Below, piece by piece: positions 7,802-17,399 of a stretch of 55,627 nt of DNA. The stretch lies in assembly GCA_030431875.1 (NCBI GenBank), contig JAUIIG010000016.1, forward strand, positions 1-55,627, written 5' to 3'. Both the position numbers and the translations under genes were made by a program. This DNA comes from Alphaproteobacteria bacterium (GTDB taxonomy: Bacteria > Pseudomonadota > Alphaproteobacteria > Sphingomonadales > Sphingomonadaceae). How positions within the stretch are numbered: position 1 is the stretch's first letter; the number at the start of each line of letters is the position of its first letter. The notes beneath the pieces are model-generated. The model was not told the origin of the DNA and made no database searches. It worked only from the letters and a program-made list of their open reading frames with translations.

Positions 7802-8281
7802 TTAAAGCTGGCCGAGCATATGCTCCGCGCTCGACACGGCGAATTCGCCGGGGCCTTCGACGTTGATCTCGGTGACGACGCCGTCGTCGACGATCATCGA
7901 ATAGCGGTTGGAGCGGGTGCCCATGCCATAGGCTGAGAAGTCCGCGTCGAGGCCCAGCGCCTTGGCGAAGTCGCCGCTGCCGTCGGCCAGCATGGTTACA
8001 TCGGCAGAGCCATCGGCCTTGTTCCAGGCGCCCATGACGAAGGCATCGTTCACCGCGGTGCAGGCAATTTCATCGACGCCCTTGGCCTTCAGCTCCTCTG
8101 CCTTTTCTACGTAGCCCGGCAGGTGCTTGGCCGAGCAGGTCGGGGTAAAGGCACCCGGCACCGCGAACAGCGCCACCTTCTTGCCGGCGAAATAGTCAGC
8201 CGACTGCACGGCCTCGGGGCCTTCGGCAGTGGCCTTCACCAGTTTCACGTCGGGCAGTTTGTCACCTTTGGAAATCGCCAT
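7802..8281 (-). CDS. Peroxiredoxin, Prx5/AhpC-TSA family
   Basis: 159 residues. PGAFTPTCS near residues 42-50 is the Prx5-type active site with the peroxidatic cysteine, and the conserved Arg lies in GTRSNRYSMIVDDG. Reduces hydrogen peroxide and organic hydroperoxides, probably using glutaredoxin or thioredoxin as reductant; trxA lies in the same window. AGGAGG sits just upstream of the ATG. It is divergent from ahcY. Confidence 0.93.
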   Translation of the reverse strand: MAISKGDKLPDVKLVKATAEGPEAVQSADYFAGKKVALFAVPGAFTPTCSAKHLPGYVEKAEELKAKGVDEIACTAVNDAFVMGAWNKADGSADVTMLADGSGDFAKALGLDADFSAYGMGTRSNRYSMIVDDGVVTEINVEGPGEFAVSSAEHMLGQL

Positions 8282-8466
8282 GATCTGTAATCCTCCTCAT
8301 TGGGGTTCGGTGTTGGAGATAGTCCCCCTTGCAACGTGTGCAAGCAGATAAGGCTCCCGATAAAGCAGGGGTTGAGGTTCGTCAGGCGTCCCCCTAAAGC
8401 CGCGCGCAGACAAATTCGCGTTGCATGGAGCCCCGGCGACGCTTCACCCGTAAATGCACAGGAGCA
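8282..8466. promoter_or_regulatory. Divergent promoter region of peroxiredoxin and ahcY
   Basis: 185 non-coding bases. CTTGCA-ACGTG-TGCAAG (8328-8344) is an inverted repeat. TTGAGG (8372-8377), 17 bases, TAAAGC (8395-8400) is a possible ahcY promoter. I looked for an S-adenosylhomocysteine riboswitch core, expected upstream of some ahcY genes, and did not recognise one. Confidence 0.35.
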
Positions 8467-9885
<1,419 letters not shown>

Positions 9886-9891
9886 GACGCC

Positions 9892-9922
9892 ATGCACCCC
9901 TCCCGCACTGGGAGGGGTGTAT
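9892..9922 (+). terminator. Hairpin after ahcY
   Basis: CACCCCTCCC (9895-9904) and GGGAGGGGTG (9910-9919) form a perfect 10-bp stem around GCACT, extended by ATG/TAT. There is no long T-tract, so termination strength is uncertain. Confidence 0.6.
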
Positions 9923-9973
9923 CCTTGCGCAGGCCATTGCACTTGCGCCCCTGCTCACATAGCTGATTAGGCG

Positions 9974-12313
9974 ATGGAACTGCCTCCTACCGCCATGGTC
10001 CTGATGGGCCTGTTGCTGGCCGCCTGGACCTTCGGCGCGGTGTGGCTGGTCGTGGGCTCACTCCAGCGCGCCCGCGCGGCACGGGCGGCGCGCAAGACGG
10101 TGCGGCGCCTGACGCGGCTGATCGACGATGCGCCGGCGATTCCCCTGCTGGTTAAGCCCGACGGCAAGATCGAGGGGCCTGACCGGCTTGCCGCGTGGTT
10201 GGGCCTGCCGGAACTGCCCGGATATATCAGCGAACTCGACAGCGGCGACGGCGGCATCATTGCCGAAGACCTCGCTGACCTGCGCGAAGCCGTCCGGCGC
10301 ACGCAGAAGACCGCGGCCCCGTTCTCCATGGTGGTGACGCCCAAGGGTTCGACCCGCAGCCTCGCCTTGCGTGGGCAGCTGGCCGATGCGGCGATCGCCA
10401 CGGGCGGTGCGGCGCTGGTCTGGTGGTTCGACTTCTCCGAAAGCCAGGGTGAACTGTCGCGCCTGCGCGAGGAAACGGCGCGTGCCCGCAACGACTTTGC
10501 CGCGCTGGTGGGCCTGATAGAGGCCGCGCCCATGCCCATGTGGTTCCGCGGGCCGGAAATGGACCTGCGGCTGGTCAACAGCGCCTATGTCGCGGCAGTC
10601 GGCGCGGAAGACGCCACCAAGGTGGTCGAACAGCAGATCGAACTGGTTGAGACGGTCGACGGCCTCACGGCGGCGCAAGTCGCCGGACAGGCACATAGTC
10701 GCGACATGCCGGTGGAGCGGATCGTGCAGGCGACCATGGGCAGCCAGCGCCGCACATTGCGCGTGGCAGACCTGCCGCTGGGGGCAGAGGGCGTGGCCGG
10801 CTACGCTTTCGATATCGAGGAAATGGAAGAGCAGGGCCGCGCCTTCCGTGCCTTCCGCGCGGCGCAGCGTTCGATGCTGGACCAGCTGTCGGTCGGCGTG
10901 GCGCAGTTCGATGAAACGCGCCGTCTCGCCTTCGCCAACCAGCCCTTCCAGCGCATTTTTGGCCTGCCCGGCACCGTGCTCGTCGATCCGCCGGACTTCG
11001 ACCGCTTCCTCGACAAGGCGCGCGACAACGGCCGCTTGCCCGAAGTGCGCGACTTCCCGGCCTGGCGGGCCGAGCTGGCGGGCTGGTTCACCGAGGATGC
11101 CGCTGTCGAGGACGCCTGGACCCTGTCTGATGGCACGCACCTGCGTATCGTTGGCCAACCCATGCCCGATGGCGGGCTTGTGCTCGTGGCGGAGGACCGT
11201 TCCGAGCAGCTGGCCCTGTCGGCCACGCGTGACACGCTGCTGCGGACCCGGACCGCCACTTTCGATTCGCTGTTCGAATCGCTCGCGGTATTTGCGCCCG
11301 ATGGCCGTATGCAGCTGTGGAACCGCTCTTTCCCGGCGGTCTGGGGCATGTCGGACGAGGTGATGGACGAGCATCCGCACGTCGACAAGTTGCTCGACCG
11401 CATCTCAAATCGCCTTGCCCGTCCGGCCCAGCGCAAGGCCATCGGGGAGGTCGTGCGCGCGGCGACCTTGGACCGGCAGGAACGTGGCGGCCGCGTGGTG
11501 CTCTCCGACGGACGGACGCTGGAATTCGCCGGCGTGCCGCTGCCAGACGGAAATGGCCTGCTGACCGTCATGGACGTCACCGATTCGACCAAGGCCGAGG
11601 AGGCCCTGCGCGAACGCGCTACCGCGCTGGAAGAGGCGGACGCTGTGAAGACGCGCTTTCTGGCCAACATGTCCTACGAATTCCGCACTCCGCTTACGTC
11701 GATCGGCGGCTTTGCCGAGCTGTTGCAGACTGGCGTGGCGGGCGAGCTTTCGCAGCAGGGGCAGGAATACGTCGCCGCCATCATCGCCTCTGTCGAACGG
11801 CTGAGCCAGCAGATCGAGTCCGTGCTCGACCTGACGCAGAGCGAGGCGGGCCTGCTGCCGATTGCCACCGAGGACGTGGACCTGCTCAGCTTCACCACCG
11901 GCGTCGTCCGGGCGCGCGAGGAAGCCATCGAGGCAAAGAACATCACGCTGGACCTGCGCGGCGACAAGACTGCGGGACAAGTGAGCGCGGACCGCCGCCA
12001 GCTGGCCCGTGCGGTCGGCAACCTGATCGACAATGCCATCGCCGCCACACCCGATGGCGGGCGCATCCTCGTGGCGCTGACCCGCCGCAAGTCGGGCGCC
12101 CGGATCGTCATTTCGGACAATGGCGAGGGGATGAAGCCTAGCGAACTTGCCCGTGCGCTCGACGGCTATCGCTTGCCGGGCGCTGACGGCAAGGAAGGCA
12201 AGCGCGGGCTGGGCCTGCCGCTGGCCCGCCAGCTGATCGAAGCCCATGGCGGACGGCTGGAGATCCAGTCGGAGAAAGGGCAGGGCACAACGGCCACGGT
12301 GCTGCTGCCTTGA
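9974..12313 (+). CDS. divL: DivL-like cell-cycle pseudo-kinase with PAS domains
   Basis: 779 residues, close to Caulobacter DivL (769). One N-terminal membrane segment (about residues 5-30) precedes several PAS-like regions, then a HisKA domain and an HATPase domain. The phospho-acceptor position reads NMSYEFRTPL, with Tyr568 where kinases have His; this Tyr is the hallmark of DivL (Tyr550 in Caulobacter). The ATPase motifs look intact: NLIDNAIAATPDGG (N box), ISDNGEGM (G1) and KRGLGLPLA (G2). DivL binds DivK and controls the CckA kinase and hence CtrA activity. The last 4 bases overlap tsaE, at the head of a coupled cluster also known in other alphaproteobacteria. Confidence 0.9.
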   Translation: MELPPTAMVLMGLLLAAWTFGAVWLVVGSLQRARAARAARKTVRRLTRLIDDAPAIPLLVKPDGKIEGPDRLAAWLGLPELPGYISELDSGDGGIIAEDLADLREAVRRTQKTAAPFSMVVTPKGSTRSLALRGQLADAAIATGGAALVWWFDFSESQGELSRLREETARARNDFAALVGLIEAAPMPMWFRGPEMDLRLVNSAYVAAVGAEDATKVVEQQIELVETVDGLTAAQVAGQAHSRDMPVERIVQATMGSQRRTLRVADLPLGAEGVAGYAFDIEEMEEQGRAFRAFRAAQRSMLDQLSVGVAQFDETRRLAFANQPFQRIFGLPGTVLVDPPDFDRFLDKARDNGRLPEVRDFPAWRAELAGWFTEDAAVEDAWTLSDGTHLRIVGQPMPDGGLVLVAEDRSEQLALSATRDTLLRTRTATFDSLFESLAVFAPDGRMQLWNRSFPAVWGMSDEVMDEHPHVDKLLDRISNRLARPAQRKAIGEVVRAATLDRQERGGRVVLSDGRTLEFAGVPLPDGNGLLTVMDVTDSTKAEEALRERATALEEADAVKTRFLANMSYEFRTPLTSIGGFAELLQTGVAGELSQQGQEYVAAIIASVERLSQQIESVLDLTQSEAGLLPIATEDVDLLSFTTGVVRAREEAIEAKNITLDLRGDKTAGQVSADRRQLARAVGNLIDNAIAATPDGGRILVALTRRKSGARIVISDNGEGMKPSELARALDGYRLPGADGKEGKRGLGLPLARQLIEAHGGRLEIQSEKGQGTTATVLLP

Positions 12314-12747
12314 TCGTCGAGCTGCCGGACCTTGCCGCCATGACTGCATTCGGCCAGCGGATCGCCGCAAGGCTAAAGGCAGGCGATGTCGTCGCGTTGT
12401 CCGGCGGTCTTGGCACGGGAAAGACGACGCTGTCGCGCGCCGTGCTCGAAGCGCTAGGCCACGAAGGCGAAGTGCCGTCTCCAACCTTCACCATCATCGA
12501 GACCTACGACCATCTCGCTCTCCCGGTGGTCCATGCCGATTTCTACCGCCTCGAAGACCCTTCCGAAGTCGAACAGCTGGGCCTCGACGATTACCGTGAT
12601 GGCGCCGTCCTGCTGGCGGAATGGCCTGATCATGCCGGCGGCTTCACCAATGAGTCGCAATGCCTGCAAATTGCGCTGGAAATTGCGGGCAACGGTCGCA
12701 AGGCGATTGTCGAAGGCGGGGGCGATTGGCTAGGGCGCATGCCATGA
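12310..12747 (+). CDS. tsaE: tRNA threonylcarbamoyladenosine biosynthesis ATPase TsaE
   Basis: 145 residues. Walker A GGLGTGKTTL (from residue 32), then PSPTFTIIETY and HADFYRL, both TsaE signatures, and LLAEWPDHA. With TsaB and TsaD it makes t6A at position 37 of ANN-decoding tRNAs; TsaE hydrolyses ATP to reset the complex. It starts at a TTG overlapping the divL stop (TTGA) and ends in ATGA shared with the kinase gene, so its translation is coupled on both sides. Confidence 0.95.
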   Translation: MIVELPDLAAMTAFGQRIAARLKAGDVVALSGGLGTGKTTLSRAVLEALGHEGEVPSPTFTIIETYDHLALPVVHADFYRLEDPSEVEQLGLDDYRDGAVLLAEWPDHAGGFTNESQCLQIALEIAGNGRKAIVEGGGDWLGRMP

Positions 12748-13733
12748 GCGACCTGCCCGAAGGCCTTCACCAATTCATCGCTGCAGCCGGTTGGGGCGAT
12801 GCCGCAATCGAGCCGATACCCGGCGATGCCAGCTTCCGCCGCTACTTCCGCCTGCGCCGCGATGATATGACGGCCATGCTGATGTATGCCCCGCCGCCGG
12901 AGGAAGACCCGGTACCTTTCCTCAACGTGGCCGCCTGGCTCACAGCCAATGCCATGCGCGGCCCGTCGATCCTCGCCCAAGACGCCGAAGCCGGTTGGGT
13001 GCTGACCGAGGATTTCGGTAACGAGCGCATGAAGGAATGGATCGAGGCCAATCCCGCGGGCGAGCACGGTGCCTATGCCTCGGCCATTTCCGCCATCGGG
13101 CGGCTGCACCGGCTCTCGCCCGGACCGTTCCCGGCCTACGACATGGCAGTCTACCAGCGCGAGGCAGGCCTGTTCACTGAGTGGTTCTGCCGCGTGGCCG
13201 GTATCGAAGTTGACCAGGTCGGTTTCGCCGCCGCGTGGGACGAGGCTCTCGCCCCTGTCATCGCCGAGCAGCAACCCGGTGTTACCGTGCTGCGTGACTA
13301 TCATGCGGAGAACATCATGATGCTCGGCCCTTCGGCAGACGGCACGGGCGAACAGGGCCTGATCGACTTTCAGGACGCGCTGGTGGGCCACCCGGCTTAC
13401 GATCTCGTCTCGCTGCTGCAGGATGCCCGGCGCGATGTTGCACCCGAACTGGAGCAGGCCATGCTGGACCAGTATGTGGCCGAGCTGCAGCCGGATTGGG
13501 ACGTGGCCGCCAGCTATGCCGTGCTGGGCGCGCAGCGGAACGCCAAGATCGTCGGCATCTTCACCCGCCTGTCCGAACGCGACGGCAAGCCGCGCTATCT
13601 CGCCATGATCCCGCGCGTGTGGGAAGGGATGGAGCGCGACCTTGCCCATCCGGCGCTCGCTCCCGTCGCGCGCTGGTTCGATGCCAATGTGCCGACCGAG
13701 GTCCGTAAGGCGAAAGGCGACGTTTTCGGATGA
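12744..13733 (+). CDS. amgK: N-acetylmuramate/N-acetylglucosamine 1-kinase AmgK (APH family)
   Basis: 329 residues of the aminoglycoside-phosphotransferase fold. GDASFRRYFRL near the start is the nucleotide loop, VLRDYHAENIMM the catalytic-loop equivalent (Asp, Asn), and LIDFQDALVGHPAYDL the metal-binding segment. AmgK phosphorylates MurNAc or GlcNAc at the anomeric position in the cell-wall recycling route that bypasses de novo MurA/MurB. The assignment rests on the next gene, which looks like MurU, its known partner. ATGA overlaps join it to tsaE and murU. Confidence 0.87.
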   Translation: MSDLPEGLHQFIAAAGWGDAAIEPIPGDASFRRYFRLRRDDMTAMLMYAPPPEEDPVPFLNVAAWLTANAMRGPSILAQDAEAGWVLTEDFGNERMKEWIEANPAGEHGAYASAISAIGRLHRLSPGPFPAYDMAVYQREAGLFTEWFCRVAGIEVDQVGFAAAWDEALAPVIAEQQPGVTVLRDYHAENIMMLGPSADGTGEQGLIDFQDALVGHPAYDLVSLLQDARRDVAPELEQAMLDQYVAELQPDWDVAASYAVLGAQRNAKIVGIFTRLSERDGKPRYLAMIPRVWEGMERDLAHPALAPVARWFDANVPTEVRKAKGDVFG

Positions 13734-14446
13734 GCGAGCTGGCTTCGGATACGGCCATGGTGCTGGCCGCAGGCATGGGCAAGCGCATGCGTCCGCTCAC
13801 CGCAACCCAGCCCAAGCCCATGGTTCGCGTCGCCGGCAAGCCGCTTATCGATCACGCGCTGGACCGCTTGCGGGACGCCGGGCTGTCGCGGGCGGTGGTG
13901 AACGTCCACTACCTTGCCGATAACCTCGAAGCACACCTCAAGGAACGCACGTCGCCCGCGATCACGCTCTCCGACGAGCGCGAGCTGTTGCTGGAAACGG
14001 GCGGCGGCATGCTGAAGGCGGCAGACCAGCTGCCTGACCCGTTCTTCTGCCTCAACTCCGACAACATCTGGCTCGACGGGCCGCGCAACTGCTTTGCCGA
14101 GCTGTCGGACATGTGGGACCCGGCGAAGATGGACGCGCTGCTGCTGCTGGTGCCGCACCGCGCGGCGCACAATTTCCGCGGCAAGGGCGACTTCCACATG
14201 GATGCGCAGGGCCGCTTGCGCCGCCGCCAGTCGGGGCGGATTGCGCCCTACATCTTCTCGGGTATCCAGCTGGTGAGCAAGCACCTGCTGCGCGACGCGC
14301 CGGAGGGACCATTCTCCACCAACGTGCTGTGGTCCCGCGCCATCGAGGAAGAACGGCTCTACGGCATGGCCTTCACCGGCCAATGGTTCGAAGTCGGCAC
14401 GCCCGAAGCGATCAAGCCCACCGAAGCGGCGCTCAGGGGTGACTGA
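13730..14446 (+). CDS. murU: N-acetylmuramate 1-phosphate uridylyltransferase MurU
   Basis: 238 residues. AMVLAAGMGKRMRPLT and KPMVRVAGKPLIDHAL form the nucleotidyltransferase signature, LNSDNIWLDG the metal/nucleotide site, and ETGGGMLKA the sugar-phosphate loop. It makes UDP-MurNAc from MurNAc-1-phosphate, the step after AmgK. Glucose-1-phosphate-type transferases share this fold, but length and context favour MurU. It begins in an ATGA overlap with amgK and overlaps addB by 8 bases. Confidence 0.88.
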   Translation: MSELASDTAMVLAAGMGKRMRPLTATQPKPMVRVAGKPLIDHALDRLRDAGLSRAVVNVHYLADNLEAHLKERTSPAITLSDERELLLETGGGMLKAADQLPDPFFCLNSDNIWLDGPRNCFAELSDMWDPAKMDALLLLVPHRAAHNFRGKGDFHMDAQGRLRRRQSGRIAPYIFSGIQLVSKHLLRDAPEGPFSTNVLWSRAIEEERLYGMAFTGQWFEVGTPEAIKPTEAALRGD

Positions 14447-17399
14447 GCGCCCCGGGCCAGCCGTCTACTCCATCGCCGCGCACCGCGGCTTTGCCGACGC
14501 GCTGGTTGCCGGACTGGTGCCGCGATATTCCGAACCCGATGTCGGTCTCGCACGGCTGACCCTGCTGCTGCCAAGCGCCCGTGCGGCGCGCACCATGTCT
14601 GAGGCTTTCGTTCGCCACGCGGGGGAGACCGGGACCAAGGCCCTGCTGATGCCGCGCATGGCGCTGGTGGGCGATCTCGACCTCGACGAGGCGCTGGGGC
14701 CGCTGTTCGATTCGTTGGGGGCGGGAGCGGCGATCCCGCCTGCTGCCGATCCCACACGGCGTTGGCTGCGCATCGCCGCACTGATCCGCGAAGTGCAGGG
14801 CGACAAGGCCCCCAAGGGGTCTGCCCTGCTGCGGCTCGCGCTCGAAACGGGGCAGGTGATGGACCGCCTGCTGGTGGAGGAAATCAAGCCCGATGACCTG
14901 CTCTCCGATGCGGTAATCGACCTTGTCGGCGACCTGTCGGACCACTGGCGGCGCAACCTCCACCTGTTCGCGACGATCCAACGCTTGTGGCTAGCCGAAC
15001 TTGAGGAGCGCGGCGAACGCGATGCGGCAGCGCGCCGCAACATGCTGTTCCGCGAGGCCGCGAAGCGGATGCGTGTCAACCCGCCTGAAACGCCATTCGT
15101 AGCAGCCGGTGTCACCAGCGCGGCTCCGGCCTTGGCCCGCCTGCTGCGCACGGTGGCGGACCTGCCGAAGGGCTCGGTCGTCCTGCCCGACCTCGACCTG
15201 TCGATGGGTGCGGAGGTGTGGGATGAGCTGGGCCACGCGGGCGATACCTCCGCCGAAACCCCCTTCGCCCCCGGCGATGCCGTTACCCACCCGCAGTATC
15301 ACCTGAAGCTCTTGCTCAACCGCATGGGCGTGGCGCGCGAGGAGGTGCAACCGTGGCACCGCGCGGGTCTTGCCAAGGGGCCGCCCGAGCGCAGCCATGC
15401 GATCTCGAGCCTGTTCCTGCCGCCCGAGGCGAGCAAGGTCTGGGCAAGCCTGCCCGCCAACAAGCGCCGCATGTCCGGCGTGCGCCTGGTCGAAACGGCA
15501 AACCCGGAGGAAGAAGCGCAGTCTATCGCCTTGCTGGTGCGGCAGGCGCTGGAGGAACCAGAGAAGCGCATTGCCGTCGTGACGCCCGATCGCGGGCTGG
15601 CGGGGCGCGTCGTCCAACACTTGCGACGCTGGAACATCGCTGCGGACGATTCCGCTGGTCGCCCGCTCAGCCAGACGCCCGCTGGACGCGTCCTGCTGTT
15701 GCTGGCCGAAGTGGCTGCAGAGCCTGCTGCCCCGGTGCCACTGATTGCCCTGCTCGAACATCCGCTGGTAGCGGCGGGCGAGGGACGCTCGGCCTGGTTG
15801 CGCGCGGCGCGGGCTTTTGAACTGGAACTGCGCGGGCCGCGCAAGGCGCCCGGACTTGCTCCGCTGCGCCCACTGGCTGCCAAGGCCGCTGTCGACGAAT
15901 GGTGGGAGGGCGTCGAAGCCAAGCTTGCGCCCCTGCTGGCTGCTGGCGAAGAGGCCGAGCTTGCGAACTGGCTGGACCTGCTGGCTGCCACGGGGGAGGC
16001 GCTGTGCGGGGAAGGGCTGTGGGCGCGCGAGGATGGCCGTGCGCTGTCTGCCTTTGTCGAGGACTTGCGCTTGCAGGCGCGCGAGGTGGCCATGCCGTTG
16101 GCGGGGGACGACCTGCCCTCGACGCTGCGCGATGCCATGGACCGCGTGGCCGTGCGACCTCCCTATGGTGGGCACCCGCGCGTTGCTATCTACGGCCTGC
16201 TGGAAGCGCGGATGATGCGGGCGGACCTGGTGATCTGCGCGGGCCTCAACGAGGGTACCTGGCCGCCTCGTCCGGCTACAGATCCGTTGCTGGCACCGGG
16301 CGTGTTGCGCGCGCTCGGCGTCCCTGGAGCCGACTTCCGCATCGGCCTTGCAGCGCATGACCTTGCGGGGATGCTCGGTGCGCCAGAGGTGGTGCTCACG
16401 CGTTCGCGGCGCGATACCTCGGGACCTGCCATCGCGAGCCGTTTCCTGCTGCGTGTGCGTGCCCTGCTGGGCGCTGACCTGGTCGAGAAGCACGAGGATA
16501 GCGAAGTGGTGGAACTGGCGCGTGCGCTGGACGATCCGCCGCCGGTCGATCCCGCTCTCCAGCCCAAGCCATGCCCCCCGGCGGAACTGCGCCGGCAGGA
16601 CGTGAGCGTGACCGGCCTCGATCGGCTGCGCTCGGATCCATACCAGTACTACGCCTCCAAGCTTTTGCGTCTCAGTGATATCGACGGGGTGGACGCCGCG
16701 CCGACGCCGGCTTGGCAGGGCGAACTGGCCCACGCGATCCTCGAGGACTTCCACGACGGCAAGGGCACGATGGTGGAGCTGGCTGACAAACACCTGCGCG
16801 CCATGTCCGCCCACCCGCTGATGCGCGCGCTGTGGCGACCGCGTTTGCTCAAGGCGTTGGAGTTCATCGAACAGCAGCTTTCCGACCATCCCGACCGCGT
16901 GCCGGTGAAGTGGGAAGAATGGGGCGAGATGACGGTGCGCGGCATTCGCGTTTTCGGCAAGGCCGACCGCATTGACCGCCTGCCTGACGGAACGCTCGCG
17001 GTGGTCGACTACAAGACTGGGCGCGTGCCCTCCAAGAAGGAGGTCGAGGAAGGCTATGCACTGCAACTCGGTACGACCGGCCTGATCCTGCGCGATGGCG
17101 CTGTCGACGGGCTTTCCGGCGAGGCAACGCGGTTCGAGTACTGGAAATTCGGCAAGAGCAAGGAATCCGACACTGGCTTTGGCGAAGTGGTCTCTCCGTT
17201 GAAGCTGACCTCGCGGCAGCAGGGCGTCCTGCCGGAAGACTTCTTGCCCGAAGCGGAACGCTTCCTGCACGAGGCGCTCGACAAATGGATCCTCGGCGAC
17301 GCCCCCTTCACCGCGCGGCTCAACCCCGATGCACCGGGATACGACACTTATGACCAGCTGATGCGGCTTGCCGAATGGCAGGGGAGGGACGGATCGTGA
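14439..17399 (+). CDS. addB: Double-strand break repair protein AddB
   Basis: 986 residues, normal for alphaproteobacterial AddB. The N-terminal helicase-like half is degenerate. The C-terminal nuclease is visible near residues 845-865, VFGKADRIDRLPDG then AVVDYKTGRVPSKK: the D-(D/E)xK core of the RecB-like nuclease. The segment SDPYQYYASKLL, where Bacillus AddB has its first iron-sulphur cysteine, has no cysteine, so no 4Fe-4S cluster is expected. With AddA it resects broken ends for RecA loading. It starts at a GTG overlapping murU and shares GTGA with addA. Confidence 0.94.
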   Translation: MTERPGPAVYSIAAHRGFADALVAGLVPRYSEPDVGLARLTLLLPSARAARTMSEAFVRHAGETGTKALLMPRMALVGDLDLDEALGPLFDSLGAGAAIPPAADPTRRWLRIAALIREVQGDKAPKGSALLRLALETGQVMDRLLVEEIKPDDLLSDAVIDLVGDLSDHWRRNLHLFATIQRLWLAELEERGERDAAARRNMLFREAAKRMRVNPPETPFVAAGVTSAAPALARLLRTVADLPKGSVVLPDLDLSMGAEVWDELGHAGDTSAETPFAPGDAVTHPQYHLKLLLNRMGVAREEVQPWHRAGLAKGPPERSHAISSLFLPPEASKVWASLPANKRRMSGVRLVETANPEEEAQSIALLVRQALEEPEKRIAVVTPDRGLAGRVVQHLRRWNIAADDSAGRPLSQTPAGRVLLLLAEVAAEPAAPVPLIALLEHPLVAAGEGRSAWLRAARAFELELRGPRKAPGLAPLRPLAAKAAVDEWWEGVEAKLAPLLAAGEEAELANWLDLLAATGEALCGEGLWAREDGRALSAFVEDLRLQAREVAMPLAGDDLPSTLRDAMDRVAVRPPYGGHPRVAIYGLLEARMMRADLVICAGLNEGTWPPRPATDPLLAPGVLRALGVPGADFRIGLAAHDLAGMLGAPEVVLTRSRRDTSGPAIASRFLLRVRALLGADLVEKHEDSEVVELARALDDPPPVDPALQPKPCPPAELRRQDVSVTGLDRLRSDPYQYYASKLLRLSDIDGVDAAPTPAWQGELAHAILEDFHDGKGTMVELADKHLRAMSAHPLMRALWRPRLLKALEFIEQQLSDHPDRVPVKWEEWGEMTVRGIRVFGKADRIDRLPDGTLAVVDYKTGRVPSKKEVEEGYALQLGTTGLILRDGAVDGLSGEATRFEYWKFGKSKESDTGFGEVVSPLKLTSRQQGVLPEDFLPEAERFLHEALDKWILGDAPFTARLNPDAPGYDTYDQLMRLAEWQGRDGS

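Noticed and set aside
8282-8466. S-adenosylhomocysteine riboswitch upstream of ahcY
   Set aside because: I looked for the expected conserved core and pseudoknot and did not see them; an Infernal search with the Rfam SAH model would decide.
9974-12313. Ordinary histidine kinase
   Set aside because: Motif and length fit a kinase, but the acceptor His is Tyr (YEFRTPL), which points to DivL.
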